DNA of 64,000 nucleotides from Hericium rajendrae (taxonomy: Eukaryota > Basidiomycota > Agaricomycetes > Russulales > Hericiaceae). The position numbers and the translations under genes were made by a program. Shown here piece by piece: positions 56,310 to 64,000 of the stretch; within the stretch, counting starts at the first letter, position 1, and each line of letters begins with the position of its first letter. The stretch lies in assembly GCA_033439255.1 (NCBI GenBank), contig CM065889.1:620001-684000 (forward strand), written 5' to 3'. The notes below the pieces were generated by a model that worked only from the letters and a program-made list of their open reading frames with translations, had not been told where the DNA came from and ran no database searches.

Positions 56310-57920
56310 CTAATCGCCGTCATCGTCGACGACTATCGGTTTGTCTTTGCTGTTATCCTGGCCGCATTTTTCTAGGTAATCCCGGATAGAATTGAAAAAT
56401 ACGTCCATCTGATCCTCGGAGAACGTGAACACGTCGCCGAGAAATTCAATCGTCTCCTTGAACTCGGCCGGCTCCTTATCGAGGTTCAGCGGCGTGTAGC
56501 GCACCATTATGGAAAGCTGGTCTCTTGATTTGATGGGCGGGGGAGGGGATGATAAGTTGTCTTGACTAGCCGTTGGCACCCATTGTCGCTCCAGGATGAA
56601 GCTTAGACCTGTGTGCCAACAACATGAGATTGGTCTTCTATGATAAGTCCAGGAAAGACTCACTAGCTTTGGTCTCATTATGTGTGAAGACGCAAGAAAA
56701 TGTCTGGTCCTCTAGATCGAAGTACGCGCTCTTCTCGATCCTGATGTTGGTGACAAGGATGTTCGTCATGTCCTCGTAGAGTCGGATGACAGCGCCGTTC
56801 TTAGGGTCATTGTGAGCAGCATCTGGCGCGGCGCGCGAGCGTGCTGCGGCTGGTGGTTCGCGGCCTACTTTGGCCTGAAGCTCACTGCACCGGTCAATCT
56901 CGAGTTTCAGCTCCACGTCCTTCTCGGACACTACCCAATGGTTAATACGACGCGCTGTGGACTTGCGATTTAGAGCCCACCTGTCTGCTCGAGCTCTGCG
57001 ATCCGCGCATCTCTCTGCGAAATAAGGGTATCTTTGTCGTTGATGACGCCTCGCAATCTCTCGACCTCTTTCTCGACGGTGTGCTTCGCCTGGTTTGCGG
57101 CGTCTTGTGTGAGGAAATGCAACGTCGATGTCCGTCCAGATTCAACCATAGGCTCGATGCGTGCCATCTGGGATGTTATCTCTTGTATTAAGTCATCCTT
57201 CGCTGTGAATTGTGTTCATCATCTGCATATTAACAAGTGACGTGTCCCGTACGCACCTCGATTCACCGATTCCGACTGAGCCTTCTCGAACTCGAGCGCA
57301 ACCTCCGCCTCCGTCTGCCTGATGGTTATCCATTCTTTCACCTGCTCGGAGAGTTTGTCTCGCTGTGTTGTCACCTATGTAGAGGCGATCGGAAAACTCA
57401 ATGGTAAATCAAGAAATGAACAATACCTCGCGAAGCTGCTTCCGCAACCGCTCCACTCTCGCGCTGTCGGGCCCTCACTCGACCGCGACGAAGACGCGCC
57501 ATTGATCTTCGCCGGCGCAGCCTCAGGCTTCTTCCCCTTCGCCTGTGCCCTCGACGGTGGCGCTTTTGCAGGTGCTGGCTTGCCTGCCTTCGCTGGCGGT
57601 GCTTCGGGTTCGACGCGTACAGCGCCTCTATGCCATCCTCGTCGTCCGTCCCAGGCAGCGTCTCCGGGGACAGTCGCGTGGCCTTGCGCGCTTTAGACGT
57701 CGTGGCCGTGGCATTCACCTTTGAAGCAGGCTTGGAGGGCGCGTTGGAGGGTGCGCCGCTGCTGTCGGGCAGCTTCCGCTTCTTGTTGGCCGCGACGGGT
57801 TTGTAGGGGTGGTGGGGTCATAGCCGTCTGTAGATGTGGAGTCGCTGACGTCTAGCAGAGCGTGTGGGATATGGGGTAGAAACGTTTCGCACCTATTTCG
57901 TCTATGTCCGACATCGACAT
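56310..57920 (-). CDS. PCS1: Csm1/Pcs1 monopolin-type kinetochore protein
   Basis: Coiled-coil protein with a C-terminal globular Csm1 domain; in yeasts it crosslinks kinetochore microtubule-binding sites and tethers rDNA. Start ATG 57918-57920 (MSMSDIDEI). A basic, Ala/Pro/Lys-rich N terminus leads to helices RVERLRKQLREV, EWITIRQTEAEVALEFEKAQ, HTVEKEVERLRGVINDKDTL, ISQRDARIAELEQT, VELKLEIDRCSELQAKVG. The globular part reads AVIRLYEDMTNILVTNIRIE, YFDLEDQTFSCVFTHNETKA, LSFILERQWVPT, VRYTPLNLDKEPAEFKETIE, FTFSEDQMDVFFNSIRDYLE, ending in an acidic tail. Six introns. Frame breaks in the N-terminal low-complexity part at 57814-57817 (G4), about 57605, and about 57469-57473; the C-terminal half is clean. 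Confidence 0.87.
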
Positions 57921-58486
57921 AGGCTAAGGCCAATGTTGTTCAAATCAAATCAAGGGCGGACGCGCCGCCGCGTTTGATGGACGCGTCTTGACGGTCTCGG
58001 TTTTCCACGCGACGCGATCGTGTTGACCGAGACAATCCGTCCTGAGAATGATCTTAGTCCGAGGTTTGCCAAAGTATAATTGTGCGATGGTATAAAGGAT
58101 GGTAGAGAGAGAGACAAGGTGATGGCGAATTATTTAATTTCGCGGCTAGTATCTCACGGCTAGTATTTCACCGCGGTGGCAATCTTGTCGAGTTCTCCGT
58201 CGCGTCTTAGCGCCCGCCATGATCCCCGCGCACCCGGCCACTTCGCCGTTCTGACCGTATGGCGTCTCATGTCTTTTCCTCTATACATTCATTTCACGAT
58301 ACCTTCAAGAGTTGGGCATAGCATGCTTCTTTGAAGAGGCATCCATTCGATAAGCACTACACGGCGTCAGCGAGAAAGATCAGCACGGGGCCGTCGATAT
58401 CTCAGTCAGTCCGGTACATGAGCCCCAGCCATATCTTAACAGACGCATTCCAGGATTTACATAAACCCTCCAGAACCTACCTGGGC
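57921..58486. promoter_or_regulatory. Divergent promoter region, PCS1 (-) / ADGF (+)
   Basis: 566 bases between start codons. A tandem near-repeat TCTCACGGCTAGTATTTCAC (58151-58170) partly repeats the preceding CGGCTAGTATCTCACGG, and TATAAAGG lies at 58091-58098. In-frame codons extend upstream of 58487 to an ATG at 58418, so the ADGF start may be earlier. Confidence 0.5.
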
Positions 58487-60688
58487 ATGTCTTCCATGGA
58501 GGCAGCACTTCAGGATTACTACGCCCGCCGCTCTGCCTTCATTCAAGAAGACAGATCTCTCCGTCGGGAGAACGGGCGCCTCGCTGTCTTGACCGAGAAC
58601 GAGAGGCTCGCGGATAAAATCGTGCGCGACATTCGCGCCGAAGAGGAACTGTCGATATGGGGCGCGAAGCACGAGGACGTCGTCCATCCGTTTCCCGGGA
58701 TGGAGTTCCTCACAGGTAAGGCATGGTGGAATGACCGCTGTTGCCATCGTGTGACTGCTTGCATCCAGGCAAGAAGCTCATCGACAAGACGAAGCTGTTC
58801 CGGATTGTCTCCAAGGTTGGTGGTCTGTCGAGTTTTACAACGGTTGCAGTGAATCAACGGTGCGGTAGATGCCAAAAGGTGCCGTCCTGCACGCGCACTT
58901 TGATGCGACCGTGGACGTGAAGATCCTCCTCGAGCTCGCGTACAAGCATGCCGATCGTATACACGTCCGCACGCCGCATGTCCTGAACGCGTTGAATATC
59001 GTCGACACAGTTCCCGACTGCATGCCGCTGCCCGACGAACATGAGAGTACTACGCATAGCGTGACGCACGCGGACTACGTGCCGGGTTCATGGGTGTCGC
59101 TGGCGAATGCCCGAAAGACATTTGAAAAACCCTGGGTGGCCCAGAAGGTTTCGACAAATGGCTTAAGGATTCGCTGATGATCAATCCGAGCGAGGCCTAC
59201 GGGACGCACAATACCCTACATAAGGTCTGGACTCTACGCTGACTGTAGCCTCGGAACGCAGGGCGCTGACGTTGTCGCAGATCTGGCGCAAGTTTCTGAC
59301 AACCTTCCAAGTAGCTAGGGTGCGTCCGCCGATCACCAGAGGGATGCATGTTCACGGTCTCGAAGGGCCTGATTTTTTATCGACCACTTTGGGTCGAGTA
59401 TATCCGCAAGTTCTTCATGACGTTCATAGACGACGGCGTATGGTATCTTGAACCTCGAATTCCTTTTTATCACAAGTAAGTCCGTTGACATCCTTTGTTC
59501 TAAAGCGCACGAAACTAGCTCGATGCTTGCAGGATGATGCATGACGCGGACGGACATCTGACTGTGCCGCATCGGGAGTGGATGCTCGACTTCGAACGCG
59601 TCATGAATGAAGTCAAGGAGGAACTCAAGGCCGAAGGCCGAGAAGACGACTTCGTTGGCGCGAGGGTGAGCCGTTCCAGAGGCATGGTCATTATGGTTCT
59701 CTGAAATGTTCTGCGCAGATCATTTATACCTCGCTGCGAAATCTTTCGCCGGAAGATTTGCAGTGGTATATGGACGACTGTATCGCACTGAAGCAAGAAT
59801 TCCCACATCTCATTGCAGGTTGGTACTTCTCGAATCTTACAAGCTCTTGAATTAATATGTGGAAGGCTTTGACCTCGTCGGGGACGAAAATGTCTTCAAC
59901 CCGCTCGCATACTACTTGCCCCAGCTCTTAGCGTTCAAGGAGCGAGTGGAATCGCTCGGTCTGGATCTTCCACTCATCCTACATGCGGGCGAGACCTGTA
60001 GCGATGGAGGGAAAGCCGATGTCAATCTTTACGACGCCATCTTGCTAGGCACAAAGAGAATTGGACATGGGTAGTCATTTACTCACCAAATGGTAGTTTG
60101 TCTGCTGACGACGTCATGCAGATACTCAATTGTAAAGCACCCAAAACTCATCCAGATCTGTAGAGAGAACGGCATATTACTCGAAGTCTGCCCCATCTCG
60201 TAAGCTCATCCTTTTTTTCTCAGGTCCCCGGACTTATCAGAAGCTGACAGCAACGAAGTGCTGGTAAGCACATGCCCGATGTGCTGTAAGATATGCTGGT
60301 GCCTAATACGCCTCACAGCGTCTGACATCATCCATGCCCACACATCATCTGCCTATCATGCTCAGCCAAGGAGTGCCCATTGCCCTGTGCCCCGATGACC
60401 CGTCGGTGTTCGGAAGCATGGGGCTTTCGTACGACTTTTTCCAGGTGCTCGTGGCGAGCGAGCTTACAGGCATCATCACGCTGGCAGAGATTGCTCGGGA
60501 CAGTCTCACGGTGAGTTTGCCAGCGTTTGACTGCGACTTATGGACCCGATGATGACGGCTCTGTTCAGTATTCGACACTAGAATCCGCCGAGAAAGACCG
60601 TGCGCTTGCTATTTGGGAAAAGCGCTGGGCAAAGTTCGTCGATGAGATCGTAGCCCTAGATCGCACTGGCGATGGGCTTCAGAACTAG
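58487..60688 (+). CDS. Adenosine deaminase-like protein, ADGF/CECR1 (ADA2) type
   Basis: Zn-dependent deamination of adenosine to inosine. Start taken as ATG 58487 (MSSMEAALQDYYARRSAFIQ), with an alternative at 58418; neither begins with a signal peptide. N-terminal PRB-like helices (RLAVLTENERLADKIVRDIR), then MPKGAVLHAHFDATVDV with the metal His-x-His, FYRPLWVEYIRKFFMTFIDD, GVWYLEPRIPFY, MNEVKEELKAEGREDDFVGA, IIYTSLRNLSPEDLQWYMDD, GFDLVGDENVFNPLAYYLPQ, LILHAGETCSDGGKADVNLY (metal His, catalytic Glu), LGTKRIGHGYSI, GILLEVCPIS, PIALCPDDPSVFG (metal/catalytic Asp). More than ten introns. In the stretch 59125-59136 two nearby homopolymers (A5, G3) each seem one base too long, interrupting the match to ...NPGGPEGFDKWL. 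Confidence 0.88.
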
Positions 60689-61228
60689 ATAGAGAAGTCC
60701 GACTTCATTGTCGACGATCTGATAGAGTGCTTCGACAGCGCGATGTGGTGGGGGGATGGGAGGAAGTTGCGTTTGGGTCATTTTAGCACGTAATTGTATT
60801 TGTGATGGATGTGGACAAATATTTGGAAGGGCGCGACGCCACCTGGAAAGACTATTTGCGCGTATTTCGGCTTTAAGGGCGACGAAGTGCGATGCAAAGG
60901 GGCGGTGCCATTGCTTGCTGAACACGCTCGCCTTGATCCCGACATCGCGCGCCCACCACCCAGCCAAGTCCTCCCGTCGACTGTAGCGTCGTCGTCGTCA
61001 CCGTTGCTGTTGTCGCGCTCTCATCAATCAAGGTATGTTGTTCATCGCACCGGTCGTCGTCCGCACCCCATCACACTCCCCTCACCACCATCGACTGCCC
61101 CTGCCGCAGACCATACCCACCGCATCATCTGACGTCCCGCATCCGCCCCACCTCCTACTTTCCGTGTCCTTTCCTTTCCCACAAGACCCACCCGTGTTTG
61201 CACTAAAAAAAGAGAAACTAAAGCGACG
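60689..61228. other. Intergenic: KH-protein promoter and leader
   Basis: Between two plus-strand genes; CT-rich leader with A-run (61204-61221) just before the ATG. No supported gene. Confidence 0.5.
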
Positions 61229-62718
61229 ATGCCAGAGTCCGATTCGAACCGCAAGCGGTCGCGGTCGCCTTCTGACAGTGAACACGAAAAACACCACAAG
61301 CGTGCCAACACCGGCGCTACGTCGATTTCGGATGACTCAACGGCCCCGACCTCGAGTGCTCAGCCTCAGACCTCGTCTTCCTCGCTTTCCTCCGCTCCCC
61401 CGGCCGTGATGAATGACGTAACCATGGTCGATTCCGCTGCTGCAAACAAACGCTCTGCTTCTCCCTCTGACCAGCAACCAGCCCAGAAGCAGGCCTCCCT
61501 GCTGCCGCCGATTCCGCCCCCGACTCCATGGCAGCGGCCCCCGATGACTCTGCAGCCACAACCTCTGCGCCGCCCTCGTCGTCGTCGTCGGGCCCTCCGC
61601 CCCCACCCCCGTCGGCGCATATCCACATGCGATGCCTCATCGTCACCCAGGACGCGTCCATCATCATCGGTAAGGGCGGCTCGCACGTCAACGAGATTCG
61701 GGAGAAAAGCGGCGCACGCGTCATGGTCTCGGAGAGCATCCCCGGAAACCCCGAGCGCATCCTGAACGTCAGCGGCCCCCTCGACGCCGTCTCGAAGGTC
61801 AGCATGCCGTGTGGCCCACTCATACACCGTTATCTGACTCTCGCTCGCAGGCGTTTGGACTCATCGTTCGTCGCATCAACGATGAGCCCTTCGACGTTCC
61901 CTCGGTACCCGGCAGTCGCGCGGTCACGATCAAGTTCATGATCCCGAACTCCCGCATGGGTTCCGTCATCGGGAAGCAAGGCTCCAAGATCAAGGAGATC
62001 CAAGACGCCAGCGGCGCGCGCCTCAACGCCAGCGAGGGAATGTTGCCTGGCTCGACAGAGGTCCGTCTGACTCATTTCTTCTGCCGACTTGCCCCTTATA
62101 GCCGCCTCTTCCCTGATGCAGCGTGTGCTCAGCGTCGCGGGAGTCGCTGATGCTATTCACATTGCCACGTACTACATTGGCAATATTCTCATAGAGGCGC
62201 AGGAGCGCATGCCGTCGCACGCGAGCGCCAACTCGTCGTACCGGCCATCGAACAGGCGTCCTGCCGGCGCGGCGTACGTCGGCTCGTCGTACGTGCCGGG
62301 TTACTCAAACCCGTACGTGCAGGGAGGTGCGCCGGGCCCCGGCGCGCCTGTGGGAAATCCCCCGCAGCAGCTGCAGACGCAGCAGATTTACATCCCGAAC
62401 GATCTCGTCGGGTGTATCATTGGCAAGGGCGGCAGCAAGATCAACGAAATCAGGCATATGAGTGCGAGCCAGATCAAGATCATGGAGCCTGGCGCAACCA
62501 GCAATAGTGCGAATGGTGCGCCTGCTGGCGGCGAGGGCGAGCGTCTTGTTGTCATCACGGGCCCGCCTGCCAACATTCAGATGGCGGTGCAATTATTGTA
62601 TCACGTCAGTCTTTCGTCGCTTTGCCCTGGTTTCAGTTCATTGAATGATCTGTCACAGCGTCTCGAGCAGGAGAAGCAAAAGCAGCTCCGTGCGCAACAG
62701 ACCGGGGGATCAGCATGA
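61229..62718 (+). CDS. Triple KH-domain RNA-binding protein (poly(rC)-binding / Rnc1-Hek2 type)
   Basis: Binds C/U-rich RNA and controls mRNA stability or localisation; S. pombe Rnc1 and yeast Hek2 have the same layout. Start ATG 61229 (MPESDSNRKRSRSPSDSEHE), with an N-terminal SR/RS-like and Ser/Pro region. KH1: CLIVTQDASIIIGKGGSHVN and EIREKSGARV; KH2: FMIPNSRMGSVIGKQGSKIK and EIQDASGARL; KH3: IYIPNDLVGCIIGKGGSKIN, EIRHMSASQIKIM. All three keep the GxxG loop (GKGG, GKQG, GKGG). KH2 and KH3 are joined by a Gly/Pro/Tyr-rich linker. Three introns. The N-terminal frame meets the KH frame only after one base is added in the C3 run at 61497-61499. Confidence 0.9.
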
Positions 62719-63291
62719 TCCTGATCCATCAACAAATGCATGCGGACATTCTGCCTCAGGTCTTCAGTTTCATCCCAATGCGAATATTTCTTGTTCTTGC
62801 TCTGCTTTTACAGACCTTCTTGCGTTTCTGATCTGCTACCGTCTCATTTACTTATACACCTCCTCTAAGTCACACCACCACGCTCGGCTCGGCTCACATC
62901 CCCACCCTGCATCCCCTCCACTCATCACCCTCACGTATCCTTACCCCAACCCTACCATCTGTCCCATGCATACAGTAAGCCCCATTGCCCAAACCCACTG
63001 CTCCGTTTCTGTTGTTTCCGCGAAGTACCTTGCTGCTTGTTACGTCCGTAGCTGTCATTCGTATGTCGTGTATATACGTCCGTACTATCGTCGGTGTGGT
63101 TCTGAATGCGATATCTGAAATAAGAACCGTTTTACTCGGTATTTCCTCTTGCTCTGCCTCGAGACTTGCTGTCAGGCAGTCCCATTTCGGCCATTTACGT
63201 AAGCGAAAAGTCAAGATCAGAGCAGCTTGCACTTGGTCCGCTCTATCCAGTCTTCAGCTCACCCCATATCTTTCTTCCTCTCATTGTTTCA
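62719..63291. other. Intergenic: KH-gene 3' region and BRX1 leader
   Basis: Pyrimidine-rich throughout, consistent with 3' and 5' untranslated sequence. No supported gene; a 157-codon plus-strand frame across the KH-gene end has no domain. Confidence 0.5.
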
Positions 63292-64000
63292 ATGGCGTCC
63301 GTTCTGAAGGCACAAAAGGCGAACGCGCTGACGGCAGAGGCAAAGGGCAAAGGCAAGCGCAAGGTAGACGACATGGACGTGGATGAAGAGGAGGGGCCAG
63401 CGCACCCGTGCCGAAAAAGAAGAAAAACAAGCAGCGGGTGCTCCTGCTCTCCTCGCGCGGCGTAACGCACCGCATGCGACACCTCATGAACGATCTCGAG
63501 GCGCTGCTTCCCCACGTGAAGAAAGGTGCGTTTCGATCCCTCTCACAAGAATGACGGAAGGCTCACGGGCCCGCAGACTCGAAGCTGGACTCGAAGAACC
63601 ACCTGCACCTGCTCCCGGAGCTCGCGGACCTGCACAACTGCAACAACGCGCTGTACTTCGAGGCGCGGCGGCACGAGGACCTGTATCTCTGGGCGGCGAA
63701 GACGCCGAACGGGCCGAGCGTGAAGATGCACGTCCAGAACGTGCACACGATGGACGAGCTCAAAATGACGGGCAACTGCCTCAAGGGCAGCCGCGGCATC
63801 CTCAGCTTCGACGCCGCGTTCGACGCGACGGAGTGGGGCCGTCTCGTGAAGGAGCTGTTTACGCATGTGCGTTGAATGTGCGCTGGTGGACGGCTTGGGG
63901 TTGACCATTTTGCAGATATTTGGTGTTCCGCCGCAGGCGCGCAAGGCGAAGCCGTTCATTGATCATGTCCTGACGTTTTCGTTGTTGGACGATAAAATTT
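63292..64000 (+). CDS. BRX1: BRX1 ribosome-biogenesis factor (Brix domain), 5' part, runs off the window
   Basis: Nucleolar factor for 60S subunit assembly, binding pre-25S rRNA. Start ATG 63292 (MASVLKAQKANALTAEAKGK). A Lys/Asp-rich lead is followed by the Brix domain: NKQRVLLLSSRGVTHRMRHL, NDLEALLPHVKK, an intron, DSKLDSKNHLHLLPELADLH, NCNNALYFEARRHEDLYLWA, MHVQNVHTMDELKMTGNCLK, GSRGILSFDAAFD, an intron, IFGVPPQARKAKPFIDHVLT. The start frame and the Brix frame differ by one base near 63400-63410 (expected Ala-Pro-Val-Pro before the Lys run). The remainder lies beyond base 64000. Confidence 0.92.

Noticed and set aside
61235-61250. GATTCGAACC, resembling a tRNA T-loop (GGTTCGAATC on the minus strand)
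   Set aside because: It lies in the KH-protein coding region (Ser-Asn-Arg codons) and no acceptor, D or anticodon stems surround it.
1-64000. Transposons, CRISPR arrays, prophage or secondary-metabolite clusters
   Set aside because: No transposase or reverse transcriptase motifs, long terminal or regularly spaced repeats, or synthase genes were seen.

Overview
This window is nuclear DNA of a filamentous basidiomycete, most likely an Agaricomycete. Genes are close together on both strands, most are cut by many short GT-AG introns of about 50-60 bases, coding sequence is GC-rich, and several families are typical of mushroom-forming fungi: a white-collar-2 photoreceptor partner, a WOPR regulator, a Zn2Cys6 regulator, a leucine-rich-type F-box protein and a Hop1 with a PHD finger. 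I see no phage, plasmid, CRISPR, insertion sequence, rRNA or tRNA. Gene ends are read from splice signals and protein similarity without tools, so inner exon borders are approximate.

Layout. 0-12.3 kb, all on the minus strand: the 5' part of Arp2/3 subunit ARPC1, WC-2, a mitochondrial-type short-chain dehydrogenase, and a very large coiled-coil kinesin-4. 12.8-21.3 kb, plus strand: inositol-pentakisphosphate 2-kinase, an AIF/FSP1-like flavoprotein, isovaleryl-CoA dehydrogenase and a Zn2Cys6 regulator after a long 1.5 kb leader region. 21.9-24.3 kb, minus: an unrecognised Cys/His plus Gln/Pro-rich repeat protein. 25-31.8 kb, plus: arginase, a class I/II aminotransferase and an F-box protein. 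32.3-36.2 kb, minus: HOP1. 36.9-40.1 kb, plus: GID7/WDR26. 40.9-42.1 kb, minus: Elongin A. 43.7-48.6 kb: WOPR regulator (+), splicing factor Cwf18 (-), mitochondrial GTPase GUF1 (+). 49-53.5 kb, minus: eIF2B-beta and bifunctional tryptophan synthase. 53.7-64 kb: asparaginase with ankyrin repeats (+), monopolin subunit Csm1/Pcs1 (-), adenosine-deaminase-like ADGF (+), triple-KH RNA-binding protein (+) and the 5' part of ribosome-biogenesis factor BRX1 (+).

The genes are mostly unlinked housekeeping and regulatory functions rather than one pathway. There is a loose amino-acid theme (arginase, aminotransferase, isovaleryl-CoA dehydrogenase, tryptophan synthase, asparaginase) and two chromosome-axis or kinetochore proteins of meiosis (Hop1, Csm1/Pcs1). 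I do not find a convincing new multi-gene system. The most notable observations are (a) about twenty single-base reading-frame breaks in otherwise conserved genes, many inside homopolymers, which look like assembly errors; (b) a perfect-period 93-base coiled-coil repeat array and a Ser/Pro-rich insert inside the motor domain of the kinesin; (c) an undescribed Cys/His + 'ATW' repeat protein; (d) micro-exons of 10-20 nt.
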